A stretch of DNA of 64,000 nucleotides, taken from assembly GCA_017536685.1 (NCBI GenBank), contig JAFXGW010000021.1:1-64000 (forward strand), given 5' to 3'. This document shows positions 43,882 to 53,600 of this stretch, one piece after another (the first letter of the stretch is position 1; each line of letters starts with the position of its first letter). The notes below the pieces were generated by a model that had not been told where the DNA came from, searched no databases, and saw only the letters and a program-made list of their open reading frames with translations. The translations under genes were made by a program, and so were the position numbers. Source of the DNA: Clostridia bacterium. GTDB taxonomy: Bacteria; Bacillota; Clostridia; TANB77; CAG-508.

Positions 43882-44757
43882 TTATTTATCAAATTTCTTT
43901 CTAAATCCACACCTTTTACATAAGTTGTGAATTATTCTATTTTCTTCAAATGCTTTGACAAATTCTTTTGAATATTTTGAATGTAATATAGATTCCAAAC
44001 TTTCTTCAAAAATATTTCCGAGTTTTATACATCCTTCTCCATCTAGGCAACACGGTACTACATCTCCATTTACAAGAACTGCAACTTGATTTCTTAAGCC
44101 CCAACAAGAACCTTCTTCAGAAATGATATTATTATCCATGCTCGGCCATACAAATTCTAAATCTTGATTTAAGAATGCATTCTCCTGAAGTTTTACAAAT
44201 TTTTCTTTTTTAGCAATTTCTTCTAAATTTTCCACATCAAATGCTTTTCCTAAGCAATTTAATATATAATAATTCTCACTATTTTCTTCTATATTTTCTA
44301 AATTCCAAAGTCTATAAGAAATAATGATATTTGTTTTATTTAAAATTTCTTTTGAAGAATTTAATACTGAATTTATATAATTTTCAAAATTATATACGTC
44401 AGTATTTTCATTTTTAGTTATGCTATGTAAAGATAAATTTAGTTGCCTTACTGCATCACTTTCAATAATAGTCTCAATATTCTTTTCAAGTAACGTAGCA
44501 TTTGTTGTAATATTTACTAAGATATCATTTTTCTTGCAAATCTCTAAGATTTCTTTTAAGTTTGGATGTAATAAAGGCTCGCCTTTAACATGAAGTGCTA
44601 CTAAATTAGTATATTCTTTTACTTCATTAATTATATGTTCAAATTTTTGAGCAGTCATAAATTCTTTTGTTCTTTTTCCATCTGGACAAAAAGAACATTT
44701 CAAATTGCAACTATTTGTTATTTCAACATATATTTTTTTAAATCTTTTTTTCTCCAT
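43882..44757 (-). CDS. Radical SAM protein with SPASM-like C-terminus
   Basis: 291 residues. The radical SAM cluster motif is CNLKCSFC (residues about 15-22), followed by GEPLLHP and the LVNITTNATLL core. The C-terminus has VNGDVVPCCLDGEGCIKLGN and LCKRCGFRKKF, typical of SPASM/twitch auxiliary cluster ligands. Such enzymes modify peptides or other substrates. No precursor peptide gene is adjacent. AGAAGGA precedes the ATG; 14 bp after the protease gene. Confidence 0.85.
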   Translation of the reverse strand: MEKKRFKKIYVEITNSCNLKCSFCPDGKRTKEFMTAQKFEHIINEVKEYTNLVALHVKGEPLLHPNLKEILEICKKNDILVNITTNATLLEKNIETIIESDAVRQLNLSLHSITKNENTDVYNFENYINSVLNSSKEILNKTNIIISYRLWNLENIEENSENYYILNCLGKAFDVENLEEIAKKEKFVKLQENAFLNQDLEFVWPSMDNNIISEEGSCWGLRNQVAVLVNGDVVPCCLDGEGCIKLGNIFEESLESILHSKYSKEFVKAFEENRIIHNLCKRCGFRKKFDK

Positions 44758-44771
44758 TTGTTTCCTTCTAA

Positions 44772-45809
44772 TTATACTTTATAATCTTCAAATATTATTT
44801 CAATCTCACTATCTATCTCTTTTAAAGCTTTAATAATTTCATTACTAGAAATTGCATTATAAAATGGTGTTGAAAATTCATTATTCTTCACTTCTTTTTC
44901 ACTGTCAATTTGAGTTACTGAATAACTTGCATTAATAACAATTCCTACAATAAATCCTTCTTCAGAAATTACTGGTCCTCCACTATTTCCTGGTCTAGTT
45001 ATTGAAGATATAATAATATTTTCTGCATCCTTCCAGTCTTTTGCTATTGCATTAATTTCTCCACTCTGTGCAACTAATGCAACGTCTTTCATACAAGTAA
45101 GTGGTGGATATCCTAATGTCAATGTTTTATCTAATTCTCTTGGCATTCCAAAATATGGAAATCTGCTAACCTTATTATAGTCTTCAATTTTTATTATACC
45201 AATATCATGCTTAGAATGAGCTTTCATATCTTTAATTTGCAATTCTTTTTCATTAATCCATATACTATGTTCTTTTATATCATTTATATTGTGAGCACAT
45301 GTTAAAATGGTATTTTTGTTAATTAAAATACCAGATCCAGTTGCAGAAATATTATTTGTTTTGGGTTCTCCTTCTATTCTAACAATATATTGACTATATA
45401 GTTCTCTTAAATACTCAATTCCTAATACTTTACCTAGAAAAAAACTTTCATGATTTCTTTGTATAAGAGTAAGTTGTGGCATCGAATAATAAGAAAATCC
45501 CAAAGTTGGGCCTGTTCCTGGTTGAATTCCCATATTAATTAATAGACCTTCATTTTCTAATCTAAAAATTAATTTTTTCAAGGCATTCATATAATCATAA
45601 GAATTTTCTAAATTATTTTTTTCCCTCAAATAGTTTAAGAAATTCCCAAAATTTAATGGTTTTAACTGTCCTTCATTAATTGGTAAATTTAATAATTTCC
45701 TATTTTTAATATTATTCATTGGCGAAAAAAAATCGATTAACGATATAGTAAAAATTTTCTTTTCATCATTTGATAACGGTCTTAAAATACTTTCTATTTT
45801 TCTTACCAT
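44772..45809 (-). CDS. Cytoplasmic trypsin-like serine protease with N-terminal wHTH-like domain
   Basis: 345 residues. Residues about 150-330 are a trypsin-like protease with the triad in order: His in ILTCAHNI, Asp in SKHDIGIIKI, Ser in RPGNSGGPVIS. No signal peptide or membrane helix, so it acts in the cytosol. The N-terminal 130 residues are helical, with a wing-like NEGLLINMG segment. Bacterial cytosolic trypsin-like proteases with small helper domains often belong to conflict or stress systems. It lies between tyrA and a radical SAM gene, co-oriented. Confidence 0.8.
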   Translation of the reverse strand: MVRKIESILRPLSNDEKKIFTISLIDFFSPMNNIKNRKLLNLPINEGQLKPLNFGNFLNYLREKNNLENSYDYMNALKKLIFRLENEGLLINMGIQPGTGPTLGFSYYSMPQLTLIQRNHESFFLGKVLGIEYLRELYSQYIVRIEGEPKTNNISATGSGILINKNTILTCAHNINDIKEHSIWINEKELQIKDMKAHSKHDIGIIKIEDYNKVSRFPYFGMPRELDKTLTLGYPPLTCMKDVALVAQSGEINAIAKDWKDAENIIISSITRPGNSGGPVISEEGFIVGIVINASYSVTQIDSEKEVKNNEFSTPFYNAISSNEIIKALKEIDSEIEIIFEDYKV

Positions 45810-45829
45810 TTTAAAATATCCTTTCGAAT

Positions 45830-46909
45830 TTAATTTACTTTTTTAACTTCAAAACCTTCTTGTGTTAAAACATCAAATCCTTTATCTCTTTCTTCATATG
45901 TTCTTACAACAACTCTTAAAGCACCGAAGTTATTTTCTCTATTGTTTAAAACTTCTATATTTTTAATGCCAATTCCGTTTGCACTTAAAATAGTAGTAAT
46001 CTTAGCAATAGCTCCATTTTCATCTTTTACAGAAATGTTTAATTCTGGCATTGTATTACCATTGATTTTTCTATTAATAAAGCTATCTCTATATTTTTTT
46101 GATGAATCAAAAAAGTTATAAATTACATCTCTTTTTTCTATATCATTTTCAAAGCCTTGCAAGATTTCAATTAATCTTCCTAAGATTTTTAAAACTTCAT
46201 CTTTGTTTTCTGTGCAAATATTTTCCCACATAGTAGGATCTGATGAGGCTATTCTTGTTATATCTTTAAAACCACCTGCAGCTAAAGTTTTCATAGTTTC
46301 ATTCTCATCATCCAATTCTTTCACCATATTTACTAAAGCAGCTGCAACCACATGTGGTACATGACTTATACTTGCAGTTATATAATCATGTTTTGTACTA
46401 TCTATTATAATTGGGATTGCTTTTAATTCTAAAATAATTTCTTTCAAAAGTTCTACAGATTCTGGCTTATTATTTTCTGATTTTGTAATTATATAATAAG
46501 AATTTTCAAATAACAAATCTTTTGAAGTTGCATATCCAGAACGTTCAGAACCAATCATTGGATGTCCACCAATAAATTCAACTTCAAGACTTTTGACAGC
46601 TTCTAAAATTGTTTTTTTAGTACTACCTGTATCTGTTATTATACAAGTTGGCTTTACAAATTTTTGAAGTTCATAGGCATATTCAGAAATAAAACTTACT
46701 GGTGTACTTATAAAAACAACATCACAATCTGCAAATTTTTCATCTACATTCAAAGTATAATCAGTTATTACTCCATCTTCTAGCGCTTGTTTTAAACTAT
46801 TCTCGTTAATATCACAACCTAATATTTTATTTATTTTTTCTGATTTTGAAAGTGATTTAATTAAAGAACCCCCTAAAAAACCAAGACCAATTATTCCAAC
46901 ATTATACAT
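45830..46909 (-). CDS. tyrA: Prephenate dehydrogenase with ACT domain
   Basis: 359 residues. NAD-binding IIGLGFLGGSLIKSL, the dehydrogenase core (ITDTGSTKKTILEAV, GGHPMIGSERSGY, HDYITASISHVPH) and a C-terminal ACT domain (from about 288: LNISVKDENGAIAKITTIL) that senses tyrosine. It converts prephenate to 4-hydroxyphenylpyruvate for tyrosine synthesis. Other shikimate genes are not adjacent. Confidence 0.95.
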   Translation of the reverse strand: MYNVGIIGLGFLGGSLIKSLSKSEKINKILGCDINENSLKQALEDGVITDYTLNVDEKFADCDVVFISTPVSFISEYAYELQKFVKPTCIITDTGSTKKTILEAVKSLEVEFIGGHPMIGSERSGYATSKDLLFENSYYIITKSENNKPESVELLKEIILELKAIPIIIDSTKHDYITASISHVPHVVAAALVNMVKELDDENETMKTLAAGGFKDITRIASSDPTMWENICTENKDEVLKILGRLIEILQGFENDIEKRDVIYNFFDSSKKYRDSFINRKINGNTMPELNISVKDENGAIAKITTILSANGIGIKNIEVLNNRENNFGALRVVVRTYEERDKGFDVLTQEGFEVKKVN

Positions 46910-46976
46910 AATTTTTTCTCCATTTAAAATTTCCTCACGATTATATCATTATATCACAAAAAAATCCATCCTTAAT

Positions 46977-47005
46977 TTGACTAATTTTATGTAAAGTTGT
47001 ATAAT
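46977..47005 (+). promoter_or_regulatory. Sigma-A promoter of the 47.1-kb cassette
   Basis: TTGACT at 46977-46982, 17-bp spacer, TATAAT at 47000-47005. A perfect 16-bp palindrome CATCTCAATTGAGATG follows at 47057-47072. Confidence 0.8.
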
Positions 47006-47119
47006 AGAAGTATGTAGGCGCAACCCAATTTATATACATTTTATTACCTTTTTGACCATCTCAATTGAGATGCTGACATATCGTATGAAAACATTTTTTA
47101 GAATAAAAGGAGAATGAAC

Positions 47120-47560
47120 ATGGAAAAGAACAATGTTGAAGCAGCAGAAAGCGCACCTCCCAAGGAATATCTCTACACTCGCTGCGCAAACAAGCGTGCC
47201 CAGCAAGCCAAGAAGGACGCCAAAAAGACGAAGGTAAAAAATATCGCCAGCAATTTTTGGAAATGGCTTCGTACCTTTCCTGATCGTCTGGCAAATGCCA
47301 TCGTACTCGGTGCTGTCACCGCCATCGTACTGAACGTTATCGCAAAATTCTTCTGGCCCGAACTGCCCGAGAAAATTCCGACCATCTATGAATTCTTCGA
47401 CGGATTCATGGCTGTTGGCGAATTTTTCTTCAAGACAGCTATCGGCGGCATCGCATCCATCTTCAATGGAACTTTCCTCGAGTTCTGTGACTCTATCACC
47501 GCAGAAATGCACGAAATGTGGAAGGCATTCTGCTCCTGGGTCCTCTCGATCAAGTTCTAA
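47120..47560 (+). CDS. Membrane-associated hypothetical protein, cassette gene
   Basis: 146 residues. Start ATG 47120 follows AAAGGAG by 7 nt (an ATG at 47114 is too close). A lysine/arginine-rich N-terminus (about 20-45), a hydrophobic helix (AIVLGAVTAIVLNVIAKFF, about 62-80) and a second hydrophobic helix near 95-110 suggest a membrane-anchored protein with a positive cytosolic end. The GC content is the highest of all cassettes. Terminator at 47579-47608. Not recognised. Confidence 0.72.
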   Translation: MEKNNVEAAESAPPKEYLYTRCANKRAQQAKKDAKKTKVKNIASNFWKWLRTFPDRLANAIVLGAVTAIVLNVIAKFFWPELPEKIPTIYEFFDGFMAVGEFFFKTAIGGIASIFNGTFLEFCDSITAEMHEMWKAFCSWVLSIKF

Positions 47561-47578
47561 GCACGCATATTTCCAAAG

Positions 47579-47608
47579 AATCCCACTGGCTATGTCAGTG
47601 GGATTTCT
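47579..47608 (+). terminator. Terminator of the 47.1-kb cassette
   Basis: AATCCCACTG pairs with CAGTGGGATT, followed by T-run. Confidence 0.9.
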
Positions 47609-47628
47609 AGTTTTAATCCGCCAACTAC

Positions 47629-47657
47629 TTTACATAATATATTTTTTGTGTTATAAT
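47629..47657 (+). promoter_or_regulatory. Sigma-A promoter of the HExxH-protein cassette
   Basis: TTTACA at 47629-47634, 17-bp spacer, TATAAT at 47652-47657; then a ~135-nt leader with a second AAAGGAG at 47735. Confidence 0.8.
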
Positions 47658-47796
47658 TGTTGTGAAAAAATATAGAAAGAAGGTTATATCGAAAAACTCG
47701 TATACCTTAAGGTTCATTCTGAGAAAGGAGTTCATCGGTCATTTTTATTTTATAACAGTCATTCAATATCATTCATCTAAAAAGTGAGGTAATAAA

Positions 47797-48834
47797 ATGA
47801 AAAACGGTTTTAACGTTAAGAAGTATACTGCCTCTCCCGCAACCACTGAGAATAACTCTCGGAATATTGTTTTGGTGGCAGTTTCTTTCATGGTAACTCT
47901 CGCAATCCTTTTATCTATCGGCATGGTAATTTACAATCACTATCTGTATAGCGATACTACTAAGCCTGATAGCAGCATTAACTACGAAGAAATTCTGCTC
48001 AAGGAAGCAAAGCAGCAGTATTTCATCTTCGACGAAACTATTTTTAGCCGTGTAGAATTTGATCCTTATGGCATGGAGAACGGCATCTACAGCATTTACT
48101 TCGACAATAAAATTGAGCCTTATATGTATCAAGGTTGTGATCTTTGGATCGGAGACAAAGACCTTTCTACTCTCAATGATGAAACTACTTTTACCACATT
48201 TTCTTTGCGTGAATCCTGTATCATTCAGTCCGCACGAGACTTGGTTTGTAAGTACATTCAAGACTCTAATGTTCTGATGAATAAGGACTATCTCATTGAG
48301 AAAATTCAAAGCGTCCCCATCTACAAGTACACTGACAGCACCCATCCCGAACTCGTTTCTATTATGGATGCACCTGCTGTCCACATGGGAAATGCAATTT
48401 ATTGCAATAAGGCCTTTGATGAATTTTTCTGTGAATATATGCTTGTTCATGAATTGATTCATCATTTGCGCTATCTCACCAATGGAGAAGAGCTTAATAA
48501 TGAAAAGTTCTTTGCAACTGTATTTGATGAAGCACTCACAGACCTCATCACTCAAAGCATTAATCCTAAATTCTTCAATAATCCAAATTACACCTCTGGT
48601 TACATAAACTTCTACGAACCTGTTAACGATTATTTATCTGTCTTTGAAGAAGATGGCTTAAATGCATTCTTTTATGGATATGATGACTTCGTTCAAAAGT
48701 ACGGCGGTAAAACCTTTAATATCGAGCACAATCTTTTTGTTGTGGCATTGGATTCTTATGAAAACAATCCCAACACTCCCATAGTATGCGAATCATTGGT
48801 GCATACTTGGAACACTCGATTATCTGAAATCTAA
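47797..48834 (+). CDS. Membrane-anchored HExxH metallopeptidase-like protein, cassette gene
   Basis: 345 residues. One N-terminal membrane helix (about 27-50) with the rest outside. A zinc-peptidase motif MLVHELIHHLRYL (HELIHH, around residue 222) is followed by FFATVFDEALTDLI, whose glutamate could be the third ligand of a gluzincin. No other family mark recognised. GTGAGGT precedes the ATG. Higher GC and CGN codons. Private promoter and a strong terminator at 48874-48902. Likely a surface peptidase. Confidence 0.78.
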   Translation: MKNGFNVKKYTASPATTENNSRNIVLVAVSFMVTLAILLSIGMVIYNHYLYSDTTKPDSSINYEEILLKEAKQQYFIFDETIFSRVEFDPYGMENGIYSIYFDNKIEPYMYQGCDLWIGDKDLSTLNDETTFTTFSLRESCIIQSARDLVCKYIQDSNVLMNKDYLIEKIQSVPIYKYTDSTHPELVSIMDAPAVHMGNAIYCNKAFDEFFCEYMLVHELIHHLRYLTNGEELNNEKFFATVFDEALTDLITQSINPKFFNNPNYTSGYINFYEPVNDYLSVFEEDGLNAFFYGYDDFVQKYGGKTFNIEHNLFVVALDSYENNPNTPIVCESLVHTWNTRLSEI

Positions 48835-48873
48835 AATCGGATTACACGTGTATGCAAATATTTTGCAAACACC

Positions 48874-48902
48874 AAAGCCCCTCTTCCGAGAGGGGCTTTT
48901 TG
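48874..48902 (+). terminator. Terminator of the HExxH-protein cassette
   Basis: AAAGCCCCTCT pairs with AGAGGGGCTTT, followed by T-run. Confidence 0.92.
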
Positions 48903-49056
48903 TAATTTTATTGTTTTAATTTCTTTTATTATCATAAATTTTAATAATTTGATTTAATAATTAATTTTATTAATATGGAAAATATGTATTATAATTAGCT
49001 CTTCTTGGATTCAATTATAATCACTGTAACAAAATATTGATAATTTTTAAAACAAA

Positions 49057-49110
49057 AAAAGAGCCGAGATTTTAAAGTATTCTTAGTACTTTATTTCTCA
49101 AAGCTCTTTT
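49057..49110 (-). terminator. Terminator of the 37-codon ORF
   Basis: AAAAGAGC.GAGATTTTAAAGTA pairs with TACTTTATTTCTCAAAGCTCTTTT; T-run on the minus strand. Confidence 0.8.
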
Positions 49111-49137
49111 ACATCATCAATATATTAAACTACTATT

Positions 49138-49251
49138 TTAATTATCAAAATATGAATCACTATGATAAATTGCACTAGGATTGTAAAAGCTGCTAACTTC
49201 CGCATTTTGATAAATATTACTTATAACATTTCCTTTATTATTTTCATCCAT
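49138..49251 (-). CDS. Small ORF, 37 aa, with own terminator
   Basis: ATG 49251 is preceded by GGTGAG. The 37-residue product is polar and rich in N, S, Y and D with no cysteine or lysine run (MDENNKGNVISNIYQ...). A TATAAT box and an inverted repeat TTCAATCAA...TTTGATTGAA lie upstream, and a strong terminator follows, so this is a separate transcription unit. The rest of 48903-49476 is AT-rich with no other gene. Could be a small regulator or precursor peptide. Confidence 0.5.
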   Translation of the reverse strand: MDENNKGNVISNIYQNAEVSSFYNPSAIYHSDSYFDN

Positions 49252-49476
49252 AACACTCACCAATTAACCCTTTCTTCAATCAAATTAACTTAACTTGATT
49301 GAATTATATCACTAAGGTCTTTTTTATGAGTGTCTTTTTTGTGAATTTTACCGCAATTTATTATGAACAAAATAGGTATAAATATGAAGAGAAAGTGAAA
49401 AATATGATTCTATCATATTTAAATTATTAAATTATTTTGCGTAAAAATAAACTTTACATTCCTTTTGTTTACTATT

Positions 49477-49875
49477 TTATTCAGATATTCCTAAACGTTC
49501 TTTTAACGCCTCTTGTAAAACTTGAGAAAAGTTAATATTATTTCGCTCAGATAAATTATTTAACCAACATGGAATTGTTAATGTTTTCTTTATTGCTTTA
49601 TTATTATTTTTTCTTCTATATTCATTCATATCTATACTAACATAATTTATAAATTCATTTTTATTTAATTTTATATTTGAAAAATCTGAAGTTGCTTCTG
49701 GCATTTTATCTAATTCATCTAAATATAGTCCCATAGCATCTTGCGCCATCTCAAATGCTTCTACTAAAGTTTTACCAAAAGTAGAACACCCCTTTAAATC
49801 TATAAAATCAACTAAATAGCAATTTTCTTTTTTATCATAAGAAAAAATTGCTGGATATATACTTACTTTATTCAT
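49477..49875 (-). CDS. hicB: HicB-family antitoxin
   Basis: 132 residues. N-terminal partial RNase H-like fold with KVSIYPAIFSYDKKENCYLVDFIDLKGCSTFGKTLVEAFEMAQDAMGLYL, then a C-terminal ribbon-helix-helix DNA-binding part (KTLTIPCWLNNLSERNNINFSQVLQEALKERL). It neutralises HicA and represses hicAB. ATG 49875 follows GAGGTG. Because hicA is frameshifted, the reading frame now runs on from hicA into hicB without a stop. Confidence 0.92.
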   Translation of the reverse strand: MNKVSIYPAIFSYDKKENCYLVDFIDLKGCSTFGKTLVEAFEMAQDAMGLYLDELDKMPEATSDFSNIKLNKNEFINYVSIDMNEYRRKNNNKAIKKTLTIPCWLNNLSERNNINFSQVLQEALKERLGISE

Positions 49876-49919
49876 TTTATCACCTCTGTGTTCTATATTA
49901 TATGCGGTTCCTACAAATA

Positions 49920-50097
49920 TTATTTCAAACCTGCTCTCTTTAATATTACATTCGCTGTTCCTATTGGAATATCTCCGACTATGTATTGGAATAATTTCAG
50001 TCTGTTCTCCTTTTTTCATTTTTAAATGAGAACCTTTTTGTGAAACTTCGTGCCAACCATTTTGTTTTAACAACTTTATTAGTTCTTTAGCACGCAT
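49920..50097 (-). pseudogene. hicA: HicA-family toxin, frameshifted
   Basis: The start MRAKELIKLLKQNGWHEVSQKGSHLKM... is the double-stranded RNA-binding HicA fold, with the catalytic histidine in GSHLKM. After IIPIHS the frame breaks: one extra base (G on + strand at 49977) shifts it. Removing it restores GDIPIGTANVILKRAGLK and a TAA at 49920-49922, the normal HicA ending. As read, the frame continues out of phase and joins hicB. So active toxin is probably lost, unless frameshifting or a sequencing error is involved. Confidence 0.85.
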
Positions 50098-50118
50098 ATA
50101 TCAACCTCCGTTTATATT

Positions 50119-50147
50119 ATTTTACTACGTATTTACACGTATGTCAA
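50119..50147 (-). promoter_or_regulatory. hicAB promoter with candidate HicB operator
   Basis: Minus strand: TTGACA (50147-50142), 17-bp spacer, TAAAAT (50124-50119). The spacer holds the inverted repeat TACGT-N6-ACGTA (50126-50141), placed to block RNA polymerase, as expected for an autoregulating antitoxin. Confidence 0.75.
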
Positions 50148-50271
50148 TATTTTAAAAAAGAAAAATAGATCTGTACAACGCCCAGATCTACTTGATTTTA
50201 TATCATATAAAAATCTTCATAATTTATTGTAATCAGCAAATATTTTAATTGCGAAAAATATGACTGTTTTG

Positions 50272-50634
50272 TTAGCTTTCAATAAGATTTGCCAAATCAT
50301 CAAAATCTTTTTTCAAAAAGTCTTTTGGCACTTCTCTCCCCTTTTCTTCTAATATTTTTAAGACAGCAATTAAGTATAATCTATCTCTTAAATTTACTAA
50401 AACTTGCATGTCTGGATCTTCATAATTTTTATCAAATCCAAGCCTTTCTGAATTTTCAAAGCCTAATAAAAACTTGGTTTCAATAGAATATTTTGTCTCA
50501 ATTTCTATTACTTTTTTCTTATTATAATTGCTTTCTGCTATTAAATCATCTAGTTCATCTATATAGTCTAGCATCTCTTCTGCAACCTCATATTCTACTA
50601 ATGCTCCATATAATTTATCTATAGATTCTTGCAT
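50272..50634 (-). CDS. Hypothetical acidic helical protein
   Basis: 120 residues, acidic, all-helical in appearance (ALVEYEVAEEMLDYIDELDDLIAESN, then LVNLRDRLYLIAVLKILEEKG). No motif recognised. Ribosome site AGGAGG before ATG 50634. Follows the YobI-type ATPase by 53 bp and could be cotranscribed with it as a small partner. Confidence 0.6.
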   Translation of the reverse strand: MQESIDKLYGALVEYEVAEEMLDYIDELDDLIAESNYNKKKVIEIETKYSIETKFLLGFENSERLGFDKNYEDPDMQVLVNLRDRLYLIAVLKILEEKGREVPKDFLKKDFDDLANLIES

Positions 50635-50687
50635 AAGTACCTCCTAAGATATTTTCTTTGGATTAGTATTTGCAAGTTCTTTTATAA

Positions 50688-53600
50688 TTATACAGGTAAG
50701 TCTTCATTTGGTTTTATATTTTTTCTTGATTTTTGAGCAATAAATTCAAGTTCTTTCTTATACTCATTATTTATACTTGAATTTAAAAGTTTATCTATTA
50801 ATTTATTGGATACTCTTAAAATTCTATGCATTTCTATAAATCTATCTATATTATTTTGGCAAAATTCAACAAGTAATTCTTCTGAATAAGCTTCCATTTC
50901 ATAATAATTTTCTCTATTAAAATATATTAAATTCTCCTGTACTAAATATTCCATTCTTGATTTAGAAATATTATTAAAATCTAAACTAGATATTTTAAAT
51001 TTTTGATTCTTATAAAAGTCAAACAACTCAAACACATTTTTATCCATAATATTAGTGGTGTATAAAATATCCTTTAAAAATAGCTCGAAATCCTCCTGTT
51101 TCAGCACTCTTTTTCCAGCAGCTTTACAAGTTCTTAAAATGGTTCTTATACTTCTATTTACTGAATCTTCTATTTCTTCTGTAATTCCATACTCTTTATA
51201 GTATTCTAATATATTAGAAATTGTTGGAAAAATTTTTTTATTTTTAAATAATATTCCCCAGAACTTTTTATTAGTTATATCTTGTATTTTAAATATATTA
51301 TATGGATATTTTTCTAAGATTTTTCCCAAATTCTCTATAGATGGATTGCAGTTAATAATACTAATTAATTCAGATGTTCCAATTCTTTTTACATCATCAT
51401 TCAAAATGCTATTTTCAATAAAATCATCTATATTGTTTTTTATATGTTCTCGCACTCTATCATTAGGTAAGTCAAATAATTTGTTTATAGTTTCTGTTTC
51501 AAGTTCGCTTTCATCAAACACTTCATCTATAAAATATCTTTTTAAAATTGTTTTTATATTAATATTGTTTATTTCATATAAATTATTATCTAAGATAATT
51601 TGCATAAAAGAATTATCAAATGAAGATATATTCTTAAATTTAATTTTATAATCTATAAATTTCTTATATGTTTTTTCTAGCGTGTTTAAATCTAATTCTC
51701 TTAAATTTTCTAATTCACTAATAAAATTAGGATTTTGATTCATTAGTTCAAAACTTTTCTCAGACGAATATTTTAACAAATATTTTATATATTTTTCTTT
51801 AACCTCTTCTTTATCTATGCTTGAAATAACGTCCCATATATTAGATGCCTCTTCTAGAATTTGTTCTAAACATATTAATGGTTTTTCAACATTATCCATA
51901 CAATAAAAAAAGAAATTTCCATTGTCATTTATATTTCTCATTATATGATGTACCATTAAACTAAATTTAGAATCTAAATCTGTATTTAATATATTTTTTC
52001 TTTGATTTTCTAACTTTTGATTTAATAAAAAATTAAATAAATCTAAATTTAATATATCTTTGTTCTCAAAGTCACTCACTTTTAATCTTGAATTAATAAG
52101 TTCTAAATTTGTTAATTTGGTTGAATAATGACTTTCACCATTTGAAGTCTTTATTGAAGCAATAAAGTTATACTCTTCTATTGTGATGTTTTCAGAGTAT
52201 ATATTATTTATATAATACATATAATTTTCTGATATATATCCTTTTCTAATAAATGACATCAACATTTTGTTTTTTAATATCTTACTTAAAGTGTTTTTCT
52301 GCCAAGTAGTTAAATTCCCTTCATTATAAACTTTTTCAAAAATGTCGCTTTCCACTGCTATTATTTCACTTAAAGATTCTTTTAAAACATCTCTTTGTGC
52401 TGTTTTTTCTAAATCTTCACTAATCATTTTCATTTGCTTGTCATTAATATTGCTTATTCTTTCGTAATCATATCTCCAAGTGTTTTCTGGATATATTTCG
52501 TCAATAGTTAAATAGTCATTTTCATTATTTCCCATAATTCCACTTTCAAATATTTCTTCTAAAGTTGCCTCATTTATAAATTCAGCTGAACTTTCATAAA
52601 TATTTCCTCTAGTAGCATAAACTGTACTTGTTCCACTTGATTTCCTATCATATCTTTTTATTATATCTTTCTTCAAACGCCTTTTTTCAGATTCAATATA
52701 ATCCACTCTTTTTTGTATTAATTGTCCAAGTTGTCTTTCTTTATTATCGATATCCTTTTCTATTAATTTCGCAATACTTTGTTTCAATCCAATCAATTGA
52801 TTTATATATCCATTATCATATTGCATATTTTTAAAATCATCTGGATTTATATTTTTATATGCAATTATAGCAAATAATTGGTCAATAGAATATTGTTCTT
52901 TATTTTTACTATTTAATTTTTTATAAATTTTATCATAATATAATTTAAATTCGTTACAAATATTAATAATAACTCTCATATCATTAACAAAATATGAAAC
53001 TTCTTGAATTATATCATCTGATAATTTTCCTTCTAAGTTTATACTTTCTAATATTTCCAAGAATTTCAATTGCGCATTGTTATTACTAACGATTGGAATT
53101 ACTGGTAAAATGAAATCAAAAAATTTAGTTCTTTCTTCTGAAGTTTGGAATATATCGTCTTTTACAGCATATATAAATTTGACTTTTCCATTTTTAGAAA
53201 TTTCCTCATTATCATTAATAATTTTATTTAATTCTCTTAATTTAAAAAATATTTCAGGCTCATTAAATCTATCTATATCTTCAAAAATTATAATATTATA
53301 TTTGCTTTTCTTTAAAATATAAATTATTTCATCAATATATTTGTTTAAAATAGATTCTGATTTGCTTTCAGAAACTAAATCAATTCCATTAAAACTAATT
53401 GAAGTTATATTAAATTTTCTGAAAATCACGCCTAAAGCCCAGAAAATAAATGTAAAAGTTAATATATGAAAAACTATAATTTTTATTTCACTTGAAATAT
53501 CGCTTATCACAGGAATGTTTTTAACTAAATTTTCTAAATTTTTTACATATTTATTCAATACTTCAGAATTTAATAAATATATTGTTATGGCAATTATTAT

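Noticed and set aside
47030-47512. Minus-strand ORF over the 47.1-kb cassette
   Set aside because: Covers the real gene with a promoter, ribosome site and terminator on the + strand; no such signals on the minus strand.
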